A program made the translations under genes and the position numbers. Under the pieces are notes generated by a model. That model made no database searches, was not told the DNA's origin, and saw nothing but the letters and a program-made list of their open reading frames with translations. Of a stretch of 64,000 bases of DNA, positions 31,567 through 43,994 are shown piece after piece. The stretch comes from Cherax quadricarinatus. Taxonomy: Eukaryota; Arthropoda; Malacostraca; Decapoda; Parastacidae. Positions within the stretch are counted from its first letter, which is position 1. Every line of letters starts with the position of its first letter. Where the stretch lies: positions 26,001-90,000 of the forward strand of contig NW_027195383.1 of assembly GCF_038502225.1 (NCBI RefSeq), written 5' to 3'.

Positions 31567-33914
31567 CTAGAGAGAGAGGTGAAGGTTTATAAACTAAACG
31601 AGGAGGCAGTTAGGGTAAGATATAAACAGCTATTGGAGGATACATGGGCTAATGAGAGCATAGGCAATGGGGTCGAAGAGTTATGGGATAGGTTTAAAAA
31701 TGTAGTGTTAGAGTGTTCAGCAGAAGTTTGTGGTTACAGGAAAGTGGGTGCGGGAGGGAAGAGGAGTGATTGATGGAATGATAATGTAAAGAGAGTAGTA
31801 AGGGAGAAAAAGTTAGCATGTGAGAAGTTTTTACAAGGTAGAAGTGATGCAAGGAGGGAAGAGTATATGGAGTAAAAGAGAGAGGTTAAGAGAGTGGTGA
31901 AGCATGTAAAAAGAGACCAAATGAGAGAGTGGGTGAGATGTTATCAACGAATTTTGTTGAAAATAAGAAAAAGTTTTGGCGAGATTAACAAGTTAAGGAT
32001 TTGTCAGTTAAAAATAGGAGAGGAGAGTTATTAAATGGAGAGTTAGACGTATTGGGAAGATGGAGGGAATATTTTGAGGAATTGTTAAATGTTGATGAAG
32101 ATAGGGAAGCTGTAGGAGTGAGGAAGAACCAGTTGTGAGTGTGGGGGCAGTTCGTGAGGCAGTAGGTAAAATGATAGGGGGTAAAGCAGCCGGGATTGAT
32201 GGGATAAAGATAGAAATGTTAAAAGCAGGTGGGGATATAGTTTTGGAGTGGTTGGTGCAATTATTTAATAAATGTATGGAAGAGGGTAATGTACCTAGGG
32301 ATTGGCAGAGAGCATGCATAGTTCCTTTGTATAAAGGCAAAGGGAACAAAAGAGAGTGCAAAAAATATAGGGGGATAAGTCTGTTGAGTATGCCTGGTAA
32401 AGTGTATGGTAGAGTTATTATTGAAAGAATTAAGAGTAAGACATAGAATAAAATAGCAGATGAACAAGGAAGCTTTAGGAAAGGAAGGGGGTGTGTGGAC
32501 CAGGTGTTTACAGTGAAACATATAAGTGAACAGTATTTAGATAAGGCTAAAGAGGTTTTTGTGGCATTTATGGATTTGGAAAAGGCATATGACAGGGTGG
32601 ATAGGGGGGCAATGTGGCACATGTTGCAAGTGTATGGTGTAGGAGGTAGGTTACTTAAAGCAGTGAAGAGTTTTTACGAGGATAGTGAGGCTCAAGTTAG
32701 AGTATGTAGGAAAGAGGGAGATTATTTCCCAGAAAAAGTAGGCCTTACACAAGTATGTGTGATGTCACCGTGGTTGTTTAATATATTTATAGATGGGGTT
32801 GTAAGAGAAATAAATGCGAGAGTCTTGGCAAGAGGCATGGAGTTAAAAGATAAAGAATCACACATAAAGTGGGAGTTGTCACAGTTGCTCTTTGCTGATG
32901 ACACTGTGCTCTTGGGAGATTCTGAAGAGAAGTTGCAGAGGTTGGTGGATGAATTTGGTAGGGTATGCAAAAGAAGAAAATTAAAAGTGAGGATAACAAA
33001 AAGATTAGGTGATGAAAGATTGGATATCAGATTGGAGGGAGAGAGTATGGAGGAGGTGAATGTATTCAGATATTTGGGAGTGGACATGTCAGCAGATGGG
33101 TCTATGAAAGATGAGGTGAATCATAGAATTGATGAGGGGAAAAGTGTGAGTGGTGCACTTAGGAGTCTTTAGAGACAAAGAACTTTGTCCTTGGAGGCAA
33201 AGAGGGAATGTATAAGAGTATAGTTTTACCAACACTCTTATATGGGTGGGAAGCATGGGTGATGAATGTTGCAGCGAGGAGAAGGCTGGAGGCAGTGGAG
33301 ATGTCATGTCTGAGGGCAATGCGTGGTGTGAATATAATGCAGAGAATTCGTAGTTTGGAAGTTAGGAGGTGGTGCAGGATTACCAAAACTGTTGTCCAGA
33401 GGGCTGAGGAAGGGTTGTTGAGATGGTTCGGACATGTAGAGAGAATGGAGAAAAACAGAGTGACTTCAAGAGTGTATCAGTCTGTGCTGGAAGGAAGGTG
33501 GGGTAGGGGTCGGCCTAGGAAAGGTTGGAGGGAGGGGGTAAAGGAGGTTTTGTGTGCGAGGGGCTTGGACTTCCAGCAGGCATGCATGAGCGTGTTTGAT
33601 AGGAGTGAATGGAGACAAATGGTTTTTAGTACTTGACGTGCTGTTGGAGTGTGAGCAAAGTAATATTTATGAAGGGGTTCAGGGAAACCGGCAGGCCGGA
33701 CTTGAGTCCTGGAGATGGGAAGTACAGTGCCTGCACTCTGAAGGAGGGGTGTTAATGTTGTAGTTGAAAAACTGTAGTGTAAAGCACCCTTCTGGCAAGA
33801 CAGTGATGGAGTGAATGATGGTGAAAGTTTTTCTTTTTCCGGCCACCCTGCCTTGGTGGGAATCAGCCAGTGTGTTAATAAAAAAATAATAATAATAATA
33901 ACAATAATAATAAT
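31567..33914 (+). pseudogene. RTE copy 4, plus strand, broken
   Basis: The only plus-strand RTE copy. It is 5'-truncated within the endonuclease-RT linker (31579 VYKLNEEAVRVRYKQLLED). There are several frameshifts and stops (near 31773, 31875, 32115, 32446). Open blocks are 32135-32446 ([16 protein letters not shown]), 32495-33172 ([25 protein letters not shown]) and 33208-33636 ([15 protein letters not shown]). The tail ends gccagtgtgttaataa followed by (TAA)n at 33885-33914. Confidence 0.87.
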
Positions 33915-34304
33915 GATTCAGTGTTTAAGACAGTGTAAAAGCTAAGTGTAATTTAGATTATCAATTCTTTTTCATGTAACATCATTTCTTTTCCCTGCCT
34001 GTCCTTTCCTCTCTGAAAATAGGAAAAACACACAGACATTTTACAGTGATGAATATTTTGCACAAATTCCCAGATTTATCAATTAAAATAACACCTGCAA
34101 ATAACAATTATTGCCATTGTAGTCATAAGTTAGGCATAAGCTTGCCCAAAATACTCTGCATAACTATGAGCATTCTGCATCCACACCCAAATGTCACTCT
34201 TCTCTGTACACACATTGTATCAAGCTGAAATATATCTTTTTCCTTGCCTTTTTCATGGAATAAATAGAATAAATATATGTGCATGTACTTGTAGAAATAA
34301 AGAT
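33915..34304. other. Unique-looking AT-rich sequence
   Basis: I recognise no gene or repeat. It could be host intron, since a P450 exon lies downstream. Confidence 0.4.
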
Positions 34305-37078
34305 TATTATTATTATTATTATTATTATTTTTATTATTTTTTTTATTATCACACTGGGCGATTCCCACCAAGGCAGGGTGGCCCGAAAAAGAAAAACTTT
34401 CACCATCATTCACTCCATCACTGTCTTGCCAGAAGGGTGCTTTACACTACAGTTTTTAAACTGCAACATTAACACCCCTCCTTCAGAGTGCAGGCACTGT
34501 ACTTCCCATCTCCAGGACTCAAGTCCGGCCTGCCGGTTTCCATGAACCCCTTCATAAATGTTACTTTGCTCACACTCCAACAGCACGTCAAGTATTAAAA
34601 ACCATTTGTCTCCATTCACTCCTATCAAACACGCTCACGCATGCCTGCTGGAAGTCCAAGCCCCTAGCACACAAAACCTCCTTTACCCCCTCCCTCCAAC
34701 CTTTCCTAGGCCGACCCCTACCCCGCCTTCCTTCCAATACAGACTGATACACTCTTGAAGTCATTCTGTTTCGCTCCATTCTCTCTACATGTCCGAACCA
34801 CCTCAACAACCCTTCCTCAGCCCTCTGGACAACAGTTTTGGTAATCCCGCACCTCCTCCTAACTTCCAAACTACGAATTCTCTGCATTATATTCACACCA
34901 CACATTGCTCTCAGACATGACATCTCCACTGCCTCCAGCCTTCTCCTCGCTGCAACATTCATCACCCATGCTTCACACCCATATAAGAGCGTTGGTAAAA
35001 CTATACTCTCATACATTCCCCTCTTTGCCTCCAAGCACTAAGTTCTTTGTCTCCACAGACTCCTAAATGCACCACTCACTCTTTTCCCCTCATCAATTCT
35101 ATGATTCACCTCATCTTTCATAGACCCATCCGCTGACACGTCCACTCCAAAATATCTGAATACATTCACCTTCTCCATACTCTCTCCCTCCAATCTGATA
35201 TTCAATCTTTCATCACCTAATCTTTTTGTTATCCTCATAACCTTACTCTTTCCTGTATTCACCTTTAATTTTCTTCTTTTGCACACCCTACCAAATTCAT
35301 CCACCAATCTCTGCAACTTCTCTTCAGAATCTCCCAAGAGCACAGTGTCATCAGCAAAGAGCAGCTGTGACAACTCCCACTTTGTGTGTGATTCTTTATC
35401 TTTTAACTCCACGCCTCTTGCCAAGACCCTCGCATTTACTTCTCTTACAACCCCATCTATAAATATATTAAACAACCACGGTGACATTACACATCCTTGT
35501 CTAAGGCCTACTTTTACTGGGAAATAATTTCCCTCTTTCCTACATACTCTAACTTGAGCCTCACTATCCTCGTAAAAACTCTTCACTGCTTTCAGTAACC
35601 TACCTCCTACACCATACACTTGCAACATCTGCCACATTGCCCCCCTATCCTCCCTGTCATATGCCTTTTCCAAATCCATAAATGCCACAAAGACCTCTTT
35701 AGCCTTATCTAAATACTGTTCACTTATATGTTTCACTGTAAACACCTGGTTCACACACCCCCTACCTTTCCTAAAGCCTCCTTGTTCATCTGCTATCCTA
35801 TTCTCTGTCTTACTCTTATTCAATAATAACTCTACCATACACTTTACCAGGTATACTCAGCAGACTTATCCCCCTATAATTTTTGCACTCTCTTTTATCC
35901 CCTTTGCCTTTATACAAAGGAACTATGCATGCTCTCTGCCAATCCCTAGGTACCTTACCCTCTTCCATACATTTATTAAATAATTGCACCAACCACTCCA
36001 AAACTATATCCCAACCTGCTTTTAACATTTCTATCTTTATCCCATCAATCCCGGCTGCCTTACCCCCTTTCATTTTACCTACTGCCTCACGAACTTCCCC
36101 CACACTCACAACTGGCTCTTCCTCACTCCTACAAAACGTTATTCCTCCTTGGCCTATACACGAAATCACAGCTTCCCTATCTTCATCAACATTTAACAAT
36201 TCCTCAAAATATTCCCTCCATCTTCCCAATACCTCTAACTCTCCATTTAATAACTCTCCTCTCCTATTTTTAACTGACAAGTCCATTTGTTTTCTAGGCT
36301 TCCTTAACTTGTTAATCTCACTCCAAAACTTTTTTTTATTTTCAACAAAATTTGTTGATAACATCTCACCCACTCTCTCATTTACTCTCTTTTTACATTG
36401 CTTCACCACTCTCTTAACCTCTCTCTTTTTCTCCATATACTCTTCTGTCCTTGCATCACTTCTACTTTGTAAAAACTTCTCATATGCTAACTTTTTCTCC
36501 CTTACTGCTCTCTTTACATCATCATTCCACCAATCGCTCCTCTTCCCTCCCGCACCCACTTTCCTGTAACCACAAACTTCTGCTGAACACTCTAACACTA
36601 CATTTTTAAACCTACCCTATACCTCTTCGACCCCATTGCCTATGCTCTCATTAGCCCATCTATCCTCCAATAGCTGTTTATATCTTACCCTAACTGCCTC
36701 CTCTTTTAGTTTATAAACCTTCACCTCTCTCTTCCCTGATGCTTCTATTCTCCTTGTATCCCATCTACCTTTTACTCTCAGTGTAGCTACAACTAGAAAG
36801 TGATCTGATATATCTGTGGCCCCTCTATAAACATGTACATCCTGAAGTCTACTCAACAGTCTTTTATCTACCAATACATAATCCAACAAACTACTGTCAT
36901 TTCGCCCTACATCATATCTTGTATACTTATTTATTCTCTTTTTCTTAAAATATGTATTAACTATAACTAAACCCCTTTCTATACAAAGTTCAATCAAAGG
37001 GCTCCCATTATCATTTACACCTGGCACCCCAAACTTACCTACCACACCCTCTCTAAAAGTTTCTCCTACTTTAGCATT
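34305..37078 (-). pseudogene. RTE copy 5, nearly complete coding region
   Basis: Minus-strand blocks: 37078-36617 endonuclease C-terminus (NDSSLLDYVLVDKRLLSRL), 36598-35816 linker and RT start, 35838-35038 RT palm ([23 protein letters not shown]), 35034-34588 C-terminal region. Lesions include a break at about 36600, a small deletion near 35818 and a frame change at 35036. The 3' tail runs into (TTA)n at 34305-34345. The 5' end stops at ttagcatt, followed by (TTA)n. Confidence 0.87.
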
Positions 37079-37106
37079 TATTATTATTATTATTATTATT
37101 ATTCTA

Positions 37107-37577
37107 GGTAGTAGGTTGGTAGACAGCAACCTCCCAGGGAGGTACTACCGTCCTGCCAAGTGAGTGTGAAATGAAAGCCTGTAATTGTTTTACTTGATGG
37201 TAGGATTGCTGGTGTCTTTTTTCTGTCTCATGAACATGCAAGATTTCAGGTACGTCTTTCTACTTCTACTTACACTTAGGTCACACTACACATACATGTA
37301 CAAACATATATATACACACACACCCCTCTTGGTTTTCTGCTATTTTCTTTCTAGTTCATGTTCTTGTTTATTTCCTTTTATCTCCATGGGGAAGTGAAAC
37401 AGAATTCTTCCTCCCTAAGCCATGCGTATTGTAAGAGGCGACTAAAATGCCGGGAGCAAGGGGCTAGTAACCTCTTCTCCTGTATAAATTACTAAATTTA
37501 AAAAGAGGAACTTTCGTTTTTCTTTTTGGCCACCCTGCCTTGGTGGGATGCGGCCAGTTTGTTGAAAAAAAAAAATA
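37107..37577 (+). mobile_element. Short composite retroelement, second copy
   Basis: It starts ctaggtagtaggttggtagaca and ends gccaccctgccttggtggga, then tttgttgaaaaaaaaaa. The first ~390 bp match the RTE 5' UTR at 9010-9433 in antiparallel sense. The end matches the last ~40 bp of RTE 3' tails. Everything between (endonuclease and RT) is absent. Confidence 0.83.
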
Positions 37578-37648
37578 ATTATTAGCATTATTATTGTTGT
37601 TTTTATTTTTATAATTCAATGTGTCTGATATAAAATTTTAAATCGCAG

Positions 37649-37766
37649 ACTGCAGTACCTGGAGTCTGTGATCCACGAAGTTCTTCGCATATCTTCCGTC
37701 ATTCCAATCAGCCTCAGTCATTGTGTCACAAAAGATATAGAACTTGGAGGTTATGTCTTACCTAAG
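37649..37766 (+). CDS. Cytochrome P450 exon (K-helix region, CYP2-like)
   Basis: A 118-bp exon bounded by an AG acceptor (37647-37648) and a GT donor (37767-37768, AAG|gttagt). After one base completing the previous codon it encodes 39 residues without a stop: LQYLESVIHEVLRISSV, then PISLSHCVTKDIELGGYVLPK. This contains the P450 K-helix ExxR motif (EVLR) and the following P..hc...D.elgGY.lPK block typical of microsomal CYP2-clade enzymes. Such haem monooxygenases sit in the endoplasmic reticulum membrane. Neighbouring exons (with the PERF and haem-cysteine motifs) are not found in this window, so either the introns are very large because of repeats or this is an isolated exon. It is the only host coding sequence I can support. 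Confidence 0.82.
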
Positions 37767-37791
37767 GTTAGTCTGCAGTCACTTTTGTGCT

Positions 37792-38142
37792 GTTTACCTG
37801 GAGTTTACCTGGAGAGAGTTCCGGGGGTCAACGCCCCCGCGGCTCGGTCTGTGACCAGGCCTCCTGGTGGATCAGAGCCTGATCAACCAGGCTGTTGCTG
37901 CTGGCTGCACGCTAACCAACGTACGAGCCACAGCCCGGCTGGTCAGGAACCAACTTTAGGTGCTTGTCCAGTGCCAGCTTGAAGACTGCCAGGGGTCTGT
38001 TGGTAATCCCCCTTATGTGTGCTGGGAGGCAGTTGAACAGTCTCGGGCCCCTGACACTTAATGTGTTGTCTCTTAACGTGCTAGTGACACCCCTGCTTTT
38101 CATTGGGGGGATGTTGCATCGTCTGCCAAGTCTTTTGCTTTC
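37792..38142 (-). pseudogene. LINE-A 3' fragment beside the P450 exon
   Basis: Minus-strand frame ends like other LINE-A copies (SKRLGRRCNIPPMKSRGV, LPAHIRGITNRPL). The tail, with two 11-bp ggtaaactcca repeats, lies only ~25 bp from the P450 splice donor. It is 5'-truncated. Confidence 0.83.
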
Positions 38143-38187
38143 CACAAATTAAAAATATATTTTTAGACAATTTTACAGGTGGTCCCT

Positions 38188-39702
38188 GCTTCACTTTAGA
38201 GTGCTTCACTTTAGAGTGCTTCACTTTAGAGTGCTTCACTTTAGAGTGCTTCACTTTAGAGTGCTTCACTTTAGAGTGCTTCACTTTAGAGTGCTTCACT
38301 TTACAGTGCTTCACTTTACAGTGATTCACTTTAGAGTGCTTCACTTTACAGTGCTTCACTTTAGAGTGCTTCACTTTAGAGTGCTTCACTTTACAGTGCT
38401 TCACTTTAGAGTGCTTCACTTTAGAGTGCTTCACTTTAGAGTGCTTCACTTTAGAGTGCTTCACTTTACAGTGCTTCACTTTAGAGTGCTTCACTTTACA
38501 GTGCTTCACTTTACAGTGCTTCACTTTAGAGTGCTTCACTTTACAGTGCTTCACTTTAGAGTGCTTCACTTTAGAGTGCTTCACTTTACAGTGCTTCACT
38601 TTACAGTGCTTCACTTTACAGTGCTTCACTTTACAGTGCTTCACTTTACAGTGCTTCACTTTACAGTGATTTACTTTACAGTGCTTCACTTTACAGTGCT
38701 TCACTTTACAGTGCTTCACTTTACAGTGCTTCACTTTACAGTGATTTACTTTAGAGTGCTTCACTTTACAGTGCTTCACTTTATAGTGCTTCACTTTACA
38801 GTGATTCACTTTAGAGTGCTTCACTTTACAGTGCTTCACTTTACAGTGTTTCACTTTAGAGTGCTTCACTTTAGAGTACTTCACTTTACAGTGCTTCACT
38901 TTACAGTGATTCACTTTAGAGTGCTTCACTTTAGAGTGCTTCACTTTACAGTGCTTCACTTTACAGTGCTTCACTTTAGAGTGCTTCACTTTAGAGTGCT
39001 TCACTTTAGAGTGCTTCACTTTACAGTGCTTCACTTTAGAGTGTTTCACTTTAGAGTGCTTTACTTTACAGTGCTTCACTTTAGAGTGCTTCACTTTAGA
39101 GTGCTTCACTTTACAGTGCTTCACTTTAGAGTGCTTCACTTTACAGTGCTTCACTTTAGAGTGCTTCACTTTACAGTGCTTCACTTTAGAGTGCTTCACT
39201 TTACAGTGCTTCACTTTAGAGTGCTTCACTTTACAGTGCTTCACTTTACAGTGCTTCACTTTACAGTGATTTACTTTACAGTGCTTCACTTTACAGTGCT
39301 TCACTTTACAGTGCTTCACTTTACAGTGCTTCACTTTACAGTGCTTCACTTTACAGTGATTTACTTTAGAGTGCTTCACTTTACAGTGATTCACTTTAGA
39401 GTGCTTCACTTTACAGTGCTTCACTTTAGAGTGCTTCACTTTACAGTGCTTCACTTTAGAGTGCTTCACTTTACAGTGATTCACTTTAGAGTGCTTCACT
39501 TTATAGTGCTTCACTTTACAGTGATTCACTTTAGAGTGCTTCACTTTAGTGTGCTTTACTTTACAGTGCTTCCCTTTACAGTGCTTCACTTTACAGTGCT
39601 TCACTTTACAGTGCTTCACTTTACAGTGGTTCACTTTACAGTGGTTCACTTTACAGTGCTTCACTTTAGAGTGCTTCACTTTACAGTGCTTCACTTTACA
39701 CC
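38188..39702. repeat. 15-bp minisatellite, about 100 units
   Basis: Units gtgcttcactttaga or gtgcttcactttaca, with rarer gtgatt and tata variants, tandemly repeated over 1.5 kb. Because 15 is divisible by three, open frames of 537 and 524 codons arise on the two strands. These are repeat artefacts. Confidence 0.95.
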
Positions 39703-39915
39703 AGTGGTTTTCATTTATACTCAGTCTTCATTTATTCAGACTCTCTACAATAAATATATTCATCAATCACTATAAGCTGAGGAAAATATTTTAAGGTAAG
39801 TAATGTGTGTACTGTATATGCATTTTTTAGGCCTAAGTCTATTGCTCACTTAACATATAATAGTGGAAACATGTTATCAGGCTTTTATATGCATTTGAAA
39901 GTGAAAATGGATTGC
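39703..39915. other. Spacer without recognisable gene
   Basis: AT-rich. It joins directly to 50440 when the TTAA-flanked element is removed, giving gattgcTTAActgaacag. Confidence 0.5.
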
Positions 39916-40495
39916 TTAACCCTTTCAGGGTTTCGGCCGTACTAGTACGGTTTATGCACCAGGGTCCATGACATACTAGTATACTCATAAATTCTAGCTC
40001 CTTCAAATCTAGTGAGAGATAGCTGGTAGGCCTACATATGAAAGAATGTGGTCAGTGTGCACAGTATAAAAAAAGTCCTACAGTACACAGTGCATAATGA
40101 GAAAAAAAAAACTTTGACCATGTTTTTGGATTAAAACAGCGACTTTGCACTATATTTTCGTACGGTATTTATTGTTGTATTCTAGTTTTCCTGGTCTCAT
40201 TGTATAGAATGGAAGACATATTACAGAAATTGAGATGATTTTGACTGGTTTTACAATGAGAAGTACCTTGAAATTGAGCTCAAAATAGCAGAAATGTTCG
40301 ATTTTTACCAAAGTTCAAAAGTAAACAAATCATGCTAAGCGTCCAATACACGTCAACTGGTGAGTCTAATATTCTTTCACAAGTGCGCCGATATTATTTA
40401 TACTATTTCTACACTAATGCAGTAATCTGCATAACAGTAAATCTTCTATTTTTTGTAAGAGTAACTCTGGTCAGATCACTGACAGTGATAAGAAT

Positions 40496-41284
40496 ATGTG
40501 TGAAATTCTAAATACCTACTTCCTCTCAGTTTTCACCCAGGAAAATACTAGCTATATTCCTGAAATAATATATTATGTAGAACAGGATGATGATAAACTA
40601 TGTACGATTGCAGTAACTAGTGACATGGTCCTCAGACAAATAGAGAAACTAAAACCTAACAAATCCCCAGGTCCTGATGAACTGTTTGCAAGGGTGTTAA
40701 AGGAATGTAAAGAGGAACTTAGCATACCTTTGGCTAATCTTTTTAACATGTCACTACAAACTGGCATAGTGCCTGATAAGTGGAAAATGGCAAATGTAAT
40801 ACCTATTTACAAGGCAGGTGATAGGTCCTTGGCTTCGAACTATAGACCAATAAGCCTTACCTCCATAGTGGGAAAATTTATGGAATCAATAATTGCAAAA
40901 GCAATTCGTAGCCATCTTGACAGGCACAGATTGCTTAATGAATCTCAACACGGTTTTACAAAGGGGTGTTCCTGTCTTAAGAATTTGCAAACTTTTTTCA
41001 CTAAGGTGTTTGAGGAGGTAGATCATGGTAATGAATATGATATTGTGTATATGGACTTCAGTAAGGCTTTCGATAGAGTTCCACACCAGAGGCTATTGAG
41101 GAAACTTAGGGCACACGGAATAGGACGAGAAATTTTTTCCTGGGTAGAGGCATGGCTGACAAATAGACAGCAGAGAGTTTGCATAAATGGGGAGAAATTG
41201 GAATGGGGGCACGTCACAAGCGTTGTTCCTCAGGGGTCAGTGTTGGGCCTGTTGTTGTTCACAATTTACATAAATGACATAGAT
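40496..41284 (+). pseudogene. CR1 reverse transcriptase, fingers and palm part 1
   Basis: Open frame with PNKSPGPDELFARVLKE, MANVIPIYKAGDRSLASNYR, YDIVYMDFSKAFDRVPHQRLL and VVPQGSVLGLLLF.IYINDID. It is cut by RTE copy 6 just before the FADD block, which resumes at 48350 (SKFADDTKI equivalent is KFAEDTKIG, so D has become E). Confidence 0.85.
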
Positions 41285-41575
41285 AGGGTGGCCTGAAAAA
41301 GAAAAACTTTCACCATCATTCACTCCATCACTGTCTTGCCAGAAGGGTGCTTTACACTACAGTTTTTAAACTGCAACATTAACACCGCTCCTTCAGAGAG
41401 TAGGCACTGTACTTCCCATCTCCAGGACTCAAGTCTGGCCTGCCGATTTCCCTGAACCCCTTCATAAATGTTACTTTGCTCACACTCCAACAGCACGTCA
41501 AGTATTAAAAACCATTTGTCTCCATTCACTCCTATCAAACACACTCATGCATGCCTGCTGGAAGTCCAAGCCCCT

Positions 41576-41855
41576 TATCATGTGGGATTCGAACACGTGG
41601 ATAGGGTAAAGAAATACTCACGTAGGCTGGAAGTACGTATATTACGGATAATGTGGGAAGCGCCAAACAGCCGTGACCTGCCTCCTTGCTCTCTCTCGTA
41701 AGACTAACTAACCCCAGTACCCATATGTGAGGGGGTGTTTGAAATACTGCTGTGGTCAGCAACAATATGAATACAGACAGTGATTCACGCAGAGACGGTT
41801 GGTAGTGAGTCATCTACTGGTACACTGGTTACTGGAACTGGTACTACTACTGAGA
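41576..41855 (-). repeat. 3' LTR of the integrase-only element
   Basis: Matches 46830-47119 apart from a few substitutions and two small indels (a 4-bp insertion here and about 14 extra bp in the other copy). Confidence 0.88.
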
Positions 41856-42320
41856 GCTCGGCGACGCTAACGTATGTCGTCCCGACATACAACTAATACA
41901 AACTAGAGATGGCAGGCATACGGCTTGGGCTGATTCTATACAATGTCAAAGTACACAACAATTAAACATTATAACATACATAAGTAGAACATTGGAATGG
42001 AAGCTTACATAACTGAAACTGTAATGCAATACAAGGTATAATATAGCACAACTCATTGAATGAAACTCATCAAATGAACATCGAATGAAACTCAACGTTG
42101 AGATTACACAATAGAAGTGATAAAAAAAAAATTTGATCGATCGATCTGTATTCATGTGATCTACGGATTCTGAGGAAGGAATATATACAAAGAAAGAAGT
42201 GTTTAACAGAAAGGCAGATTCGGTGCACTCAAATCTAGACTGTTAACTCTCAGAATTCGGAGAGAACGTGAACACAAAAAAAAAAATTCTTGAATATTGA
42301 TAAGTTGATACTGTAATTAT
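41856..42320 (-). other. 3' untranslated part of the integrase-only element
   Basis: AT-rich, with no coding sequence seen. I find no clear purine-rich tract next to the LTR at 41856. Confidence 0.5.
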
Positions 42321-43994
42321 TCATCTATACAGGTTATTTACATTTAACCCCAACTCTGCTAGGGTGAGATTGACATATGCAGAATGGGTGTCATCTCTGG
42401 GAGGATCAAACTCTGTAGCACTGGTTAACTCATGCTGTATTTGAGGCAAGTCTGAATTGGTAGTTACAAATGATACTTGAGGATTTCTCAATACCTGTCG
42501 TGTACGTAGGGAATAACGACATTCAGGTTGATCGTCTGACTGAGTATCAGAGGAAGAGAGTACAGGATCAGGAGGATTGTCAGAGTCTGTCACATTAGTC
42601 TGAGTTGGAACATCATTATCATCACATACTAACTTCATATGATCTAAATGCGATTCTTTATACTGACCAGTACTAATTTCTCTAACCTTATACTTATTAC
42701 CAGTGATATGTTCAACTACTCGATAAGGACCAACAAACTTTTGATCAAGCTTTGGCATTGCAGACGTTTTGTTAAAATTAGTCAGCATAACTCTCGAACC
42801 TACTTTGATTTTGGATGGCTTTGCTCGAGTGTTTGCGACTCTTGTAAATTCTGCTGTTGATTTATGAAGTGTTTCACGGATTCTTCTAAAAACACTTTGA
42901 GCTAAGCTGGTACGAGTTGCTATGAAATCATCAGGGTTGTAATTTGGTTTCGGATTAGAATATAGCAATTCATAAGGCAAACGTTTATCTACACCGTACA
43001 ATGCATAATGTGGAGTGTCACCTATAGAAACATTGTAAGCAGAATTTATAGCACACTGCACATCAGGTATGACTTCATCCCAAGTTTCACTGTTGGGATT
43101 GATAGTGGCTCTCAAGACATCAAGTACTTTCTTATTGGTTCGTTCCGCTAACCCATTGCTGGCAGGATGATGAGGAACAATAGTGGATTTAGAGATCTTG
43201 TACAAGGTACACAAATTTTCAAGAATTTCATTACAGAATTCACCTCCATTATCTGTTACTAGGGATTTAGGGGTGGTATGCCTGCAGATAATGCGTTCTT
43301 TAAACGCTTTAGCTACTGTCTCGGCAGTCTTATCTGCAATAGGAACTAACTCACAATATCTGGTGAAATGGTCTACCATAACACACAGATGTCTGTTGCC
43401 TTGGAGGGAACATTGGAAATTAGTTAACAAATCTAGCGCAACTCTTTCCCACGGTTCGCTAGTAGTTGGATACACTTGGATTGGATTAGGGCCATTAGCA
43501 TTACCTTTATGTTGCATGCAGACACTACATTTCTTAACATACTCAGAAATATCAGTTGCCATACGAGGCCAAAAGTATTTCAATCTGGCTTGTTTTACTG
43601 AACGATCCATACCAGGGTGTGCAACACCTGGTACATCGTGAACTAGCTGTAAGGCTACATTCACTAGTGACTGTGGAATTACTAACTGGTATACTCTTCT
43701 GCTAGGAGTACCCAACTCGGCTGTTCGATACAGTAATTCTTGGTTCATGACAAAGTCACTGATGGGTGCTGGTGGCTTCACAGTCAGAATAAGATCTTCC
43801 TGGAGCAGGAATCGAATCACCAGAACACAAGGGATCGGTTCTTTCTTACTGGAGGAATGAACAAACTCGGTGGAGTGGATGACTCCCCCCGGTTGAAAAA
43901 AATTAACGCTATAACACGCAATATGAGCAAGGGAGAACGAATCTACTATCTCAAACTGCAAGCACAGGAGAAAAGAAATGAACACGGTGAACAA
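42321..43994 (-). pseudogene. Gypsy-type integrase ORF (truncated polyprotein)
   Basis: Open frame of 557 codons. The first ATG is at codon 83 (MNQELLYRTAE), so it is the end of a longer polyprotein. Domains: HHCC zinc finger (HDVPGVAHPG, CSVCMQHK), catalytic core with D (ALDLLTNF), D (VTDNGGEF) and E (NGLAERTNKK), then a C-terminal GPYRVVEHITGNKYKV fold (chromodomain or SH3-like) and a Ser/Asp-rich tail. Integrase inserts retroelement cDNA into chromosomes. All catalytic residues are present. Sequence upstream of about codon 45 looks unrelated, which suggests a deletion joint near 43860. Confidence 0.85.

Noticed and set aside
37080..37577. Twin-priming inversion at the end of RTE copy 5
   Set aside because: The plus-strand segment has its own 3' tail and poly-A-like end, so it is a separate short element and not an inverted 5' end.
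38081..39775. Two overlapping ORFs of 537 and 524 codons on opposite strands
   Set aside because: They are translations of a 15-bp tandem repeat with no stop in these frames. There is no domain, start context or codon structure.
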